Below the pieces are notes generated by a model. It saw only the letters and a program-made list of their open reading frames with translations. It was not told the origin of the DNA and searched no databases. From NCBI RefSeq assembly GCF_001880325.1, contig NZ_CP016312.1, positions 1,426,001-1,490,000 of the forward strand: DNA of 64,000 nt, read 5' to 3'. The DNA is from Thermus brockianus (GTDB taxonomy: Bacteria > Deinococcota > Deinococci > Deinococcales > Thermaceae). A program made the translations under genes and the position numbers. Below, in pieces: positions 39,898 to 47,644 of this stretch (position 1 is the first letter of the stretch; every line of letters begins with the position of its first letter).

Positions 39898-40381
39898 CTG
39901 GCGCGCCGCCTGGTATCAGGCCAACCCAGAGGGACTGGTGGGGCGTCTCAGGGACCTCGCGCGGTCCCGCCCCGAGGCCGCCAGGGCCCTGGCCACGCGG
40001 CTGGAGCGCGAGGGCTGGGGCCCCTGGTGGGAGCTCCTGGGGGACCTCCAGGCCCCCCGGGCCCTCTGCCCCGTGTGCGAGGGCGAGGGCGAGGTCCTAA
40101 CCACGGGGGCCGTGGCTAGCGGATGGCACACCTGCCCCACCTGTGGGGGCCAGGGGCTCATGCCATACCCCCTCACTCAGTGGCGGGAGTACTGCCATGA
40201 GTGCTGGGGGGAGGGCGGATGGTGGGCATACCATCCGCACCGGCCCGATGACGACATCTGGGTAGAGTGCCCGGAGTGCGGCGGGATAGGGGTGTTCACC
40301 CGCATGGGTCCCGCCGCTTATGCAGAGGTTAGGGGCCGCGTGGAGGAGGACTTTCCCCCCGACGCGCCCCTGCCGTTCTGA
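39890..40381 (+). CDS. protein with four DnaJ-type CxxCxGxG zinc-finger motifs
   Basis: 163 residues. After a helical N-terminal ~65 residues come four motifs in order: CPVCEGEG, CPTCGGQG, CHECWGEG and CPECGGIG, with the pattern and spacing of the DnaJ cysteine-rich domain (two zinc centres). There is no J domain, so it is not a DnaJ; such domains bind unfolded protein or act as disulfide exchangers. The ATG at 39890 overlaps the end of the previous gene. Role in the phage unknown. Confidence 0.7.
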   Translation: MRSWRAAWYQANPEGLVGRLRDLARSRPEAARALATRLEREGWGPWWELLGDLQAPRALCPVCEGEGEVLTTGAVASGWHTCPTCGGQGLMPYPLTQWREYCHECWGEGGWWAYHPHRPDDDIWVECPECGGIGVFTRMGPAAYAEVRGRVEEDFPPDAPLPF

Positions 40382-40396
40382 TAGAGGAGGTGCGTG

Positions 40397-41269
40397 ATGG
40401 CGCACGAGCTGGCGAAAACGACTGAAGAGCGGATGGCGGTCCTGGAGAAAGTCGTGGTGGAGGGCGACCTCTCCAAGCTCACCCCGGCGGAGCGGGTCAT
40501 CTACTACCGCAACGTCTGCGAGTCCCTGGGCCTCAACCCCCTCACCCGCCCCTTTGACTACATCGTGCTCAACGGGCGGCTCACCCTCTACGCCCGCAAA
40601 GACGCCACGGACCAGCTCCGCCGCATCCACGGCGTGAGCGTTCGCATCGCGAGCCGGGAGTTCATTGAGCCCCTTGGCCTCTACGTGGTGGTGGCCCGGG
40701 CCACCACGGCGGACGGGAGGGAGGACGAGGCCATCGGCGCGGTGAGCGTGCGCGGTCTCTCGGGAGAGGCGCTGGCGAACGCCATCATGAAGGCCGAGAC
40801 CAAGGCGAAGCGCCGGGTGACCCTCTCCATCGTGGGGCTGGGGTGGACGGACGAGTCCGAGGTGGACACCATCCCCGGCGCCCAGACGGTCCGGGTGGAC
40901 CCCGAGACCGGGGAGATCCTGGACGCTCCCGCCCGGCCCGCCCCCGAGGAGAAGGAGAACGGAGGGGCCACAGGGAAGCAGCTCAAGCTCCTCGCGGTCC
41001 TCATGGGAAAGGTGGGCCTTGGCCGCGAGGAGGCTCACCGCTACGTCTCCGCGCTCCTCGGGCGGCAAATCTCCTCCGCGAAGGACCTCAGCAAGGAAGA
41101 GGCCAGCCGGGTGATTGACCATCTCCAGCAGGTCGCGGGGTGGTTTGACGCCATGGAGGTCCCCGAGGACCTGCGCCGGGAAGTCATGACCGACGCCGCC
41201 CGGCACGGGGACACGTTTGACTCGGAGGAAACCCTCCGGGTGGTGGTGGAGGGCTACAAGGCTACCTAG
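40397..41269 (+). CDS. possible phage single-strand annealing (RecT/Redbeta-like) protein
   Basis: 290 residues. The N-terminal ~165 residues have the look of RecT-type recombinases: VIYYRNVCESLGLNPLTRPFDYIVLNGRLTLYARKDATDQLRRIHGV, and a conserved KAETKAKRRVTLSIVGLGWTDESEV. The rest is an acidic linker and a helical C-terminal domain (GREEAHRYVSALLG...). No exonuclease partner is seen next to it, which weakens the assignment; a replication-linked DNA-binding protein is an alternative. GGAGGT lies before the ATG. Confidence 0.45.
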   Translation: MAHELAKTTEERMAVLEKVVVEGDLSKLTPAERVIYYRNVCESLGLNPLTRPFDYIVLNGRLTLYARKDATDQLRRIHGVSVRIASREFIEPLGLYVVVARATTADGREDEAIGAVSVRGLSGEALANAIMKAETKAKRRVTLSIVGLGWTDESEVDTIPGAQTVRVDPETGEILDAPARPAPEEKENGGATGKQLKLLAVLMGKVGLGREEAHRYVSALLGRQISSAKDLSKEEASRVIDHLQQVAGWFDAMEVPEDLRREVMTDAARHGDTFDSEETLRVVVEGYKAT

Positions 41270-41273
41270 AGCA

Positions 41274-41301
41274 GGGAGGGGGGCTGAGCCCCCCTCCCTT
41301 T
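41274..41301 (+). terminator. hairpin terminator between early genes
   Basis: GGGAGGGGGGC-TGA-GCCCCCCTCCC, a perfect 11-bp stem followed by TTT, then directly the AAGGAGG ribosome site of the next gene. Short T-tract, so partial termination or attenuation is likely. Confidence 0.55.
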
Positions 41302-41312
41302 AAGGAGGAGAG

Positions 41313-42500
41313 ATGTACCGGTGGAACCATCACATATGGGGCAACCGCGAACTCAGCGCGGCTGAGAAGCTGGTCCTACTGTACCTCCTTGAACGGGCCA
41401 ACAGGGACGGCATTTGCTGGCCGTCCCTCAACACCATCGCCCGGGACACGGGGCTGACCCGGCGGGGGGTCATCGGGATCCTTCGCCGGTTGAGGGACGC
41501 CGGGTACATTACCTGGGAGCAAGTCGGCCAGACTAACACCTACCGCGTGGCCGTGGACCGACTGGTGAACCCCGTTCACCAGGATGGTGAACCAGATTCA
41601 CCAGGGGTGGTGAACCAGATTCACCAGGTGGTGAACGGCATTCACCAGGGTGGTGAACCAGATTCACCAGGTGGTGAACGTGGTTCACCGGGGGTGGTGA
41701 ACGGCGTTCACCCAAACCATTCAATAGAACCACCCATAGAACCACCCATAGAACCATCTCCCCCCCCTATAATCCCCCCCCAAAGCCCGGAACCGGTGAA
41801 GGAGGAGGGGGAGGGGGGGGAGGTCAAAAAGGCCGAACCAGGAAGACCAAAAGCTTCCCCTTTACCGGAGAAGCCAAGCAATGGGGCATCTCAGACTATC
41901 CCGGGCGGCGTCGCTGGAGCCATCCCAATCGGCGCCGCCTTGGCGAGCATGGGAGGCCGCTTCCGCTGGCCCGAGCCCCCGGAGGCCATGGTGCGGGCCT
42001 TGAAGGAGGCCGGAGTCTGGGAGCGCCTGGCCTCCCTCCGGCGCTACGCCAGGGACCAGCGGGCGTGGCTGGAGTGGCTGGCCGGGCCTCTAGCGGCCCT
42101 GTGGCGGGGCAACCCTGAAGCCTTCCCCGCCGCCATTGGTGAGGCGCTGGACGCCCTGGCCTCGAGGCCCGAGGTGAAGGACCCCCTCTCCTACCTCCTC
42201 GCCGTGGCCCGGAAGCGGCTCACGCCCAACGGCGAGGCGGCGCGAGGTGAGGAGGCCCCCGCCGCCCGGGCGCTCCGGCTCCTCCGGGAGGGGCAGGAGC
42301 CGTCAGGCGAGGACCTGGTGGAGCTCCTCCGTCAGCGGGGCGTGCCCACCAAGGCTGGCCTAGGGCGCTACAACGGCATGTCCGCCGATGGGGAGTGGGT
42401 CTACGCCCGCCTAGGTGGCGACATCATCGCCGTCTCCAGGAGAGAGGCGATCAGGAGGCTCGTGGACGGTGGTCATGAGGAGGTGGCTCATGCTGGATGA
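41313..42500 (+). CDS. phage replication initiator (O-like) with internal origin repeats
   Basis: 395 residues. N-terminal winged helix (about 1-85: LSAAEKLVLLYLLERANRDGICWPSLNTIARDTGLTRRGVIGILRRLRDAGYITWEQ), the HTH_36 type of replisome organisers. Then a disordered Gly/Pro/His/Ser-rich linker (about 85-200) encoded by seven palindromic repeats, then a helical C-terminal region (about 210-395) that may bind host replication proteins. The layout, a DNA-binding domain followed by iterons inside its own gene, mirrors lambda O. No phage helicase gene is seen, so the host helicase would be recruited. Confidence 0.75.
   Translation: MYRWNHHIWGNRELSAAEKLVLLYLLERANRDGICWPSLNTIARDTGLTRRGVIGILRRLRDAGYITWEQVGQTNTYRVAVDRLVNPVHQDGEPDSPGVVNQIHQVVNGIHQGGEPDSPGGERGSPGVVNGVHPNHSIEPPIEPPIEPSPPPIIPPQSPEPVKEEGEGGEVKKAEPGRPKASPLPEKPSNGASQTIPGGVAGAIPIGAALASMGGRFRWPEPPEAMVRALKEAGVWERLASLRRYARDQRAWLEWLAGPLAALWRGNPEAFPAAIGEALDALASRPEVKDPLSYLLAVARKRLTPNGEAARGEEAPAARALRLLREGQEPSGEDLVELLRQRGVPTKAGLGRYNGMSADGEWVYARLGGDIIAVSRREAIRRLVDGGHEEVAHAG
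41564..41712. repeat. seven palindromic iterons, candidate phage replication origin
   Basis: Seven copies of GGTGAAC-NNN-RTTCACC at 41564, 41586, 41609, 41630, 41652, 41673 and 41696 (17 nt each). Start-to-start distances are 22, 23, 21, 22, 21 and 23 nt, about two helical turns, so all dyads face the same side of the helix. They lie in two different reading frames of the host gene (coding GEPDSP in one and VNQIHQ or similar in the other), so the DNA, not the peptide, is conserved. Confidence 0.8.
41724..41759 (+). repeat. tandem 12-mers next to the iterons, possible unwinding element
   Basis: Three copies of ATAGAACCACCC (third ends ATCT), in the least GC-rich stretch nearby (41713-41760). 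Adjacent A/T-richer direct repeats are typical of origin melting regions; here they encode IEPP repeats. Confidence 0.45.
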
Positions 42501-42864
42501 CGCCCCTGAGCTCGTCCTAGATCTCGGCCCCTGCCCGTGGTGCGGCGAGGAGGAGCTGGAGTACGCGGGGAACGGCCTCGCCGCCGGGCGCAGGCCCCCC
42601 TCCCTCTGCTGCGAGCGCGGCGCTGTGGCCTCCCTCCTCCGGCACGCGGCGGCGGTGCGGGCTACGGCGGAGAAGGAGCGGGAGGAAGTGGCCGAGGAGT
42701 ACCGCGCCCTCCTCCAGGACGCCACCAAGCAGTTTGGGTCCCAGGCGCTCCTCGCCGTCCTGGACGAGGTGGCGCGCGCTGGCGTCATCGGCTGGAGGAG
42801 CGCCGGAGCGGTGCGGGCGGCTCTTGAGCGGCGTGAGAGGACGCCCAGCGGGACTGGGAGGTAG
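42490..42864 (+). CDS. small zinc-finger phage protein (Lar-like N-terminus)
   Basis: 124 residues. The N-terminus LGPCPWCGEEELEYAG...SLCCERG resembles restriction-alleviation Lar-type zinc ribbons; the rest is a long helix (AAAVRATAEKEREEVAEEYRALLQDATKQ). An AGGAGG lies seven bases before the ATG at 42490, inside the end of the replication gene. Function not assignable with confidence. Confidence 0.5.
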   Translation: MLDDAPELVLDLGPCPWCGEEELEYAGNGLAAGRRPPSLCCERGAVASLLRHAAAVRATAEKEREEVAEEYRALLQDATKQFGSQALLAVLDEVARAGVIGWRSAGAVRAALERRERTPSGTGR

Positions 42865-42879
42865 CGCTGGAGGTGGGCC

Positions 42880-43293
42880 GTGGGGGAGGTGGTGGTGGCC
42901 CTCTGCCTAGGGACCGGGACCTGGGAGGCCGTGGTGCTCGCCGGAGGTAGGGTCGTGGGCTACGGCTCCAGCCCGGACTACGGCGTGGCCGTGAAGGCGG
43001 CCATTCTGGAGGCCCGGGCTAAGGGCGTCCACGAGGAGGAAGGGATGAAGATTCTCGGACGGGCGGAGGAGGCGCTAGCGCATCTCGCGGAGGCGGTGGG
43101 GTGTTACTGCCCCCCCGAGCTGGCCCTGGAGGCCGAGAAGTGGCTGGACGACCTGCGGGAGGCGCTCAGGGAGGGCGCGGAAGCGAGCCGGGCGCTAGAG
43201 GCGTGCCGCGCCCGGGAGCGCTTGTCATCCCAGGAGCGGTTGCGGCTCAAGGAGGCCGTCATTAGAGCGCGGGAGATTTTGGAGCGGATATGA
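42880..43293 (+). CDS. phage protein of unknown function
   Basis: 137 residues. A short beta-rich start (VVVALCLGTGTWEAVVLAGGRVVGYGSSPDYG) recalls a ribonuclease-H-like first strand set but lacks further motifs; the remainder is helical, with HLAEAVGCYCPPELALEAEKWLDDL. GTG start. Coupled by ATGA overlap to the next gene. Confidence 0.5.
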   Translation: MGEVVVALCLGTGTWEAVVLAGGRVVGYGSSPDYGVAVKAAILEARAKGVHEEEGMKILGRAEEALAHLAEAVGCYCPPELALEAEKWLDDLREALREGAEASRALEACRARERLSSQERLRLKEAVIRAREILERI

Positions 43294-43460
43294 CCCTGGC
43301 GGACCTGCTTTTGGCCTACGTTCTCGCCATGCTCACGGGGCTCGCTGTCCTGCTTCGCCCTCGCCGCGAGCCCCTGCCGGAGGGGGCGAGCGTGGGGTTT
43401 TTGGTTCTCGTGGGGGTTTTATGGCTAATGTTCTTCCTCGCGCTCGTTCTGTGGCGCTAG
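43290..43460 (+). CDS. small two-helix membrane protein
   Basis: 56 residues: hydrophobic helix LLLAYVLAMLTGLAVLL, a basic turn RPRREP, and a second helix VGFLVLVGVLWLMFFLALVLW. The ATG overlaps the previous stop (ATGA) and the end overlaps the RusA gene by 10 nt, so it sits in a tight operon. Small size and topology would fit an early membrane-modifying protein; nothing more can be said. Confidence 0.55.
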   Translation: MTLADLLLAYVLAMLTGLAVLLRPRREPLPEGASVGFLVLVGVLWLMFFLALVLWR

Positions 43461-43801
43461 AGGCCACTCTTCCCTGGCCCCCGAGCGTGAACCACTACTG
43501 GGCGGCCAGGGGGAATGGCCGCTACCTCGCCCCCCACGCCCAGCGGTGGCACAAGGAGGCGTGGGCCACCCTGCGCGCCGCGTGGCGGGGGAAGCCCATG
43601 CGGGGGGAGGTGGCGGTGCTCGTCGTCCTTCATCCCCCGGACCGGAGGAGGCGGGACCTGGACAACATCCTGAAGGCGGTCCTGGACGCGCTCGTGCACG
43701 CGGGGGTGCTCCAGGACGACTCCCAGGTGGCGGAGCTTCACGCCGTGCGGCGGGAGGCGTGCCGTCCTGGACGGGTGGAGATACGGGTGGAGAGATTGTG
43801 A
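43451..43801 (+). CDS. rusA: RusA-family Holliday junction resolvase
   Basis: Structure-selective endonuclease that resolves four-way junctions during phage recombination or before packaging. About 116 residues: LPWPPSVNHYWAARGNGRY, HAQRW and the active-site acidic cluster DRRRRDLDNILKAVLDAL (Asp 69, Asp 71) and QDDSQV (Asp 89/90), matching the catalytic aspartates of the family. The GTG at 43451 gives the family N-terminus; an in-frame ATG at 43421 is possible. Last gene of the early block. Confidence 0.85.
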   Translation: MALEATLPWPPSVNHYWAARGNGRYLAPHAQRWHKEAWATLRAAWRGKPMRGEVAVLVVLHPPDRRRRDLDNILKAVLDALVHAGVLQDDSQVAELHAVRREACRPGRVEIRVERL

Positions 43802-43981
43802 CCCTCACGGGCTGGGAGGTCCAACCCCTCCCGGCACCGAGGTACCAGCCCAATCGGCGGTTTCCGGTACCGCCTAACCAAAACCGGAGCCCCCTAAAAA
43901 TCACATCTTGGGGCGATACCGCCCCCCCGGGCGCTCGATGGGCTGGGGGTGCCCGGAGAGGGGCGGGAGAGGGAGGTGGTA
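43802..43981. other. intergenic region between early and late genes, with inverted repeats
   Basis: 180 bp without a gene, A/T-richer than its flanks (CCTAAAAATCACATCTTGG). Inverted repeats seen: GGCGG/CCGCC around 43856-43874, two GGTACC sites at 43841 and 43865, and GGGGCG-ATAC-CGCCCC at 43910-43925. Lying directly before the terminase small subunit, it could hold the packaging start site or a late control site; no promoter with good spacing was found. Confidence 0.4.
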
Positions 43982-44464
43982 GTGCCTAGAAGGTGCACCA
44001 TTTGCACCCATCCCCAGCGGGAGGAGATAGACCGGGCGCTCGCGAGTGGGCAACCGTTTCGGACCATAGCGGTCCGCTATGGCGTTTCTGCTACCTCTTT
44101 AAAACGCCACCGCGCGCACGTCCAGGACGCCATTCAGCAGGCCATTGAGGCCAAGGTGGTTTCGGTCGGGGCGTCCGTTCTGGACCGGATCAGGGAGCTA
44201 AACCGCGAGGCCCGCTCTCTCTTGGAGGAGGCTCGCTCAAAGGGACGCTACGCGGCGGCGGTCCAGGCGATTGGGGCGGCTACCAGGCTTTTGGAACTAG
44301 AGGCCAAGCTCCTCGGGGAGCTAGACGAGCGTCCCAGCGTCCAGGTGGCGCTGGTGGCGAGCCCGGAGTGGGCCCGGCTGAGGGCGGTGGTCCTCGAGGC
44401 CCTGGCCCCCTACCCCGAGGCCAGGGCCGCCCTGGTGGAACGTCTGGAGGCGGAGGGTGCGTGA
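43982..44464 (+). CDS. probable terminase small subunit
   Basis: 160 residues. N-terminal zinc-ribbon plus helix-turn-helix: RRCTICTHPQREEIDRALASGQPFRTIAVRYGVSATSLKRHRAHV, then a long helical region (ASVLDRIRELNREARSLLEEARSKGRYAAAVQAIGAATRLLELEAKLLGEL). This plan and the position before the large terminase fit a DNA-recognition subunit. GTG start with GGGAGGTGGTA upstream, the same context as the gene at 45710. Confidence 0.7.
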   Translation: MPRRCTICTHPQREEIDRALASGQPFRTIAVRYGVSATSLKRHRAHVQDAIQQAIEAKVVSVGASVLDRIRELNREARSLLEEARSKGRYAAAVQAIGAATRLLELEAKLLGELDERPSVQVALVASPEWARLRAVVLEALAPYPEARAALVERLEAEGA

Positions 44465-45710
44465 GCTCGCCCAGGACCTGGCCCTCGCCCTAGACCCCAC
44501 GGTGGTCCTCAAGCGGGCGGGCGTGATCCCCGCCCCCTGGCAGCGGCGGGCCCTCCTCTCCCCGTCCCCCCGCCTTCTCCTCCTCGCCTCGCGTCAGGCG
44601 GGGAAGAGCACCACCGCCGCCGCCCTCGCCCTCCACACCGCCCTGGTGCGCCAGGAGGCCACGGTGCTCCTCATCGCCCCCTCCCAGCGGCAGAGCCAGG
44701 AGCTCGCCAACCGGGTGCGGCGCTTCGCCCAGGTCCTCGGCCTGGAGCTCCAGGCGGAGAGCGCCCTTCGGCTGGAACTCCGAGGGGGGAGCCGGGTCAT
44801 CGCCCTGCCCGCCAAAGAGGGGACCATCCGGGGCTACAGCGCCCACCTCGTGGTCCTGGACGAGGCCGCGTGGATCCCCGACGACCTTTACGCCGCCGTG
44901 CGCCCCATGCTGGCCGCCACCCGTGGCCGTCTGGTGGCCATCTCCACCCCCTTCGGCACCCGGGGCTGGTTCTGGCGGGAGTGGGTGGAAGGGGAGGGGT
45001 GGGAGCGGGTCATGGTGACCGCCTACGACGTCCCCCACCTGGACCCGGCGTTCCTGGAGGAGGAGCGCCGCGCCCTGGGAGAGTGGCGATTTCGGCAGGA
45101 GTACCTGTGTGAGTTCCTCTCCTCGGGCGGGGCCATCCCCGAGGAGGACGTGGAGCGGGCCACACGCCTCCCCGGCCCCGAGGAGCCCCGGGAGGGGCGG
45201 CGCTACGTGGCGGGGCTGGACCTCGCCCGCGTCCACGACTGGAGCGCTCTCGCCATCGTGGACGCCACGGAGCCCGAGGCCATGCGCCTGGTGCGCCTGG
45301 AGCGCTGGCGGGCAGAGTGGGAAGAGACGGTGGAGCGGGTCCTGAGCCTCGTCCGCCCCTACGCCCCGAGGCTACTCGTGGACGCCACGGGCGTGGGGGA
45401 TCCGGTCTACGAGCGCCTGCGGCGGGCCTATCCCAATGTCTACCCGTACCGGTTTTCCCACGCCACAAAGCCCCCCCTGGTCACCGAACTTCGCCTGGCC
45501 CTCGCCGAGGGGAGGCTTCTCCTCTACCCGGACCCCGCCCTCCTCGGGGAGCTCCGGGCCCTCGAGGCCCGCCAGACGACCTACGGGGTGAGCTACGAGG
45601 CCCCGTCCGGAGCGCACGACGACACGGTGATGGCCCTGGCCCTCGCGGTGTGGGCGGCCCGGCATGCGGCCCCTACTGGTGGGCCCTACCGGGTGAAGGG
45701 GAGGTGGTAG
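44457..45710 (+). CDS. terminase large subunit (packaging ATPase/nuclease)
   Basis: Motor that packages phage DNA and cuts it. 417 residues: Walker A ASRQAGKST (Lys 50), Walker B HLVVLDEAAW (Asp 135, Glu 136), coupling motif AISTPFGTRG, and the RNase H-like nuclease with Asp 255 (AGLDLARVHDW), Asp 309 (LLVDATGVGD) and Asp 388/389 (GAHDDT). GTG start overlaps the small subunit by 8 nt. Confidence 0.94.
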   Translation: MRELAQDLALALDPTVVLKRAGVIPAPWQRRALLSPSPRLLLLASRQAGKSTTAAALALHTALVRQEATVLLIAPSQRQSQELANRVRRFAQVLGLELQAESALRLELRGGSRVIALPAKEGTIRGYSAHLVVLDEAAWIPDDLYAAVRPMLAATRGRLVAISTPFGTRGWFWREWVEGEGWERVMVTAYDVPHLDPAFLEEERRALGEWRFRQEYLCEFLSSGGAIPEEDVERATRLPGPEEPREGRRYVAGLDLARVHDWSALAIVDATEPEAMRLVRLERWRAEWEETVERVLSLVRPYAPRLLVDATGVGDPVYERLRRAYPNVYPYRFSHATKPPLVTELRLALAEGRLLLYPDPALLGELRALEARQTTYGVSYEAPSGAHDDTVMALALAVWAARHAAPTGGPYRVKGRW

Positions 45711-45934
45711 TGGGCTCCAAAGAGCTGTATGCTAGGGCTAAGCTGGGCAAGACTCTACCCTGCCCCCGGTGCGGCTCCACGGAGGTGGAGTCCAGGGGGC
45801 GGGTGGGCGTGGAGGGGGTATGGCCGGACGTGATGCTGGTGCGGCGGTACAGGTGCAGGCGCTGCGGGCTTACGTACGAGAGCGCCGAGGTCGCTCTGAC
45901 GTTGACCCCGCCCTCCTCGTCTGGGGCGCTCTGA
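45710..45934 (+). CDS. small zinc-ribbon protein
   Basis: 74 residues with CPRC and CRRC pairs about 28 residues apart (LPCPRCGSTEVES...YRCRRCGLTYES), the layout of transcription-factor-like zinc ribbons. GTG start at 45710 (its first base is the last base of the terminase stop), preceded by GGAGGT. Possible late-gene regulator like other phage zinc-ribbon activators, but this is only a guess. Confidence 0.55.
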   Translation: MGSKELYARAKLGKTLPCPRCGSTEVESRGRVGVEGVWPDVMLVRRYRCRRCGLTYESAEVALTLTPPSSSGAL

Positions 45935-45942
45935 ACGCCCGC

Positions 45943-46224
45943 ATGCGCCGCGTGGGGCCTCCCGGCCGGGGGCGCCGGGAGGAGGTGGAGCGGCTGGTGG
46001 GTCAAGCGGGGAGCTACGCCCTGCGGGTGGGGGGGCGCTGGTACCCCTGGGACACAGTGCGTGAGGCCCTGCGGCGGGCCCTGGAGCTGGACCGCCCGCC
46101 CCACGAGCGGAGCCAGGAGGCGAAGGACCTGGCGGCCTTCCTCTGGTCCACCACCCCCAACCGGGTGGGCTATGTCCTAGCCCGCCCCAGGCTCCTCCAG
46201 ATATGGAGGGAGATTCATGGCTAA
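45943..46224 (+). CDS. phage protein of unknown function
   Basis: About 93 residues, basic and helical (GRGRREEVERLVGQAGSYALRVGGRWYPWDTVREALRRALELDRPPHERSQEAKDLAAFLW). The ATG at 45943 follows the previous stop by nine bases; an in-frame ATG at 45820 would imply a 115-nt overlap. Ends within the portal gene start. No family recognised. Confidence 0.5.
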   Translation: MRRVGPPGRGRREEVERLVGQAGSYALRVGGRWYPWDTVREALRRALELDRPPHERSQEAKDLAAFLWSTTPNRVGYVLARPRLLQIWREIHG

Positions 46225-47644
46225 GGAGAAGGTGAACACCTACCAGGAGCCTCGGGGCTGGCTCCGGGCCGAGTGGACCCCGGCGGAGGTCCGCACCGTC
46301 TGGGCCATCGCCCAGCAGGGGGACATGCGGCCCGTGGCCGAGCTTGCCCGGGCCATCTTGGGGGACGATCGGGCGCAGGGGGTCCTCTCCGTGCGGGTCC
46401 GGGGCCTCTTGGGCCTCCCCTTCACTCTGGAGCCCGCCCCCGGCGGGGAGCGCTGGGCGAAGCTCCTGGAGGAGCGGTGGTGGAGCCTCTTCCCCGAGGA
46501 GGCCCTGCACGACCTCATGGTCTGGGCCCTCCTCACGGGGGTGGGCCTCGCCGCCCTCTCCTGGGTGGAAGAGGACGGCCTCCTCTGGCCCAAGCTGGAC
46601 GTCTGGAACCCGGGGGCCCTGGTGATGCGGGACGGGGCGTGGCGCGTGCGGGACGCCACAGGGCAGGAGCATCTGCTGGAGCGGGGGATGTGGCTCCTCT
46701 ACACCCCCTACGGGCCGAAGCGCCCGTGGGAAAAGGGGCTCTGGCGGACCCTCGCCCTCCCCTGGTTGGTGAAACTGGACGCCATCCGCTACTGGGCCAG
46801 GGACAACGAGGTGGGGGCCCTCAGGGTGGCCTACACCGATGGGCCCACGGGGGAGACGGGAAAGGAGCTCGCCCAGCTCCTGGCGGACCTCGGAGGTGAC
46901 ACGGGCCTCGTCCTCCCCGAGGGGTGGCGGCTGGACGTGCTCTCGCCCTCGGCGGAGGTGTGGCGCTCCAAGGCGGAGGCCATCGCCTGGGCGGACCGGG
47001 CCATGACCATCGCCATACTCGGGCAGAACCTCACCACGGACGTCCAGGGCGGGAGCTACGCCGCCGCGCGGGTGCACGAGGCCGTGCGAGCGGACCTCCT
47101 GGAGGCGGACGTGGAGACCCTAGCCACCGGGCTCAGGAACGGCGTCCTGGCCCTCTGGGCCGAGTGGAACGCGGGAGACCCTGCCCTCGCCCCCTGGCCT
47201 CGCTGGGACCCCAGGCCCCCCGAGGACCTGGCCGCCCGGGCGGAGACCCTGCAGAGGCTGGCCCAGGCCGTGGCGACCTTCGCCCAGGCGGGGGCGAACG
47301 TGGACCTGGACGCCCTCCTGGAGGAGTACGGCCTCCCCGTGCGGAAAGGGCAGGGGCTCGTGCGCCTCGCCTCGGGGGACCCGCCCCAGGAGGCCCCGGG
47401 CTTCGTCCAGGGGCAGCTCTACGCCGACGCCCTCGCGGATCGCCTCCTATCCCGCCTCCCCGACCCCCTGGCGGGCCTCGAGGCCGAACTCGCCCAGGCC
47501 CAGAGCTACGAGGAGGTGCGGGGCCTCCTCATGCGCCGCTTCCGGGAGGCCTCCCCTGAGGAGGTGGCCGCCCTCACGGAGCGGGCCCTGGTCCTCGCGG
47601 GACTGGCGGGGCGGTACTCGGTGATCCGGGATGTGGAGCGTTAG
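46217..47644 (+). CDS. portal protein, phage Mu gp29-like (DUF935)
   Basis: Forms the dodecameric portal ring at the head vertex. 475 residues; the DUF935 signature is clear in RDNEVGALRVAYTDGP..., WADRAMTIAILGQNLTTDVQGGSYAAARVHEAVRADLLEADVETLATGLRNGVL. Followed, as in Mu, by the gpF-type head protein, with a 14-nt overlap. Confidence 0.9.
   Translation: MAKEKVNTYQEPRGWLRAEWTPAEVRTVWAIAQQGDMRPVAELARAILGDDRAQGVLSVRVRGLLGLPFTLEPAPGGERWAKLLEERWWSLFPEEALHDLMVWALLTGVGLAALSWVEEDGLLWPKLDVWNPGALVMRDGAWRVRDATGQEHLLERGMWLLYTPYGPKRPWEKGLWRTLALPWLVKLDAIRYWARDNEVGALRVAYTDGPTGETGKELAQLLADLGGDTGLVLPEGWRLDVLSPSAEVWRSKAEAIAWADRAMTIAILGQNLTTDVQGGSYAAARVHEAVRADLLEADVETLATGLRNGVLALWAEWNAGDPALAPWPRWDPRPPEDLAARAETLQRLAQAVATFAQAGANVDLDALLEEYGLPVRKGQGLVRLASGDPPQEAPGFVQGQLYADALADRLLSRLPDPLAGLEAELAQAQSYEEVRGLLMRRFREASPEEVAALTERALVLAGLAGRYSVIRDVER

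Noticed and set aside
41768-41773. Perfect TATAAT in the replication gene
   Set aside because: It is flanked by C-runs, has no -35 and lies inside a coding linker; probably chance, though it may add to local melting near the iterons.
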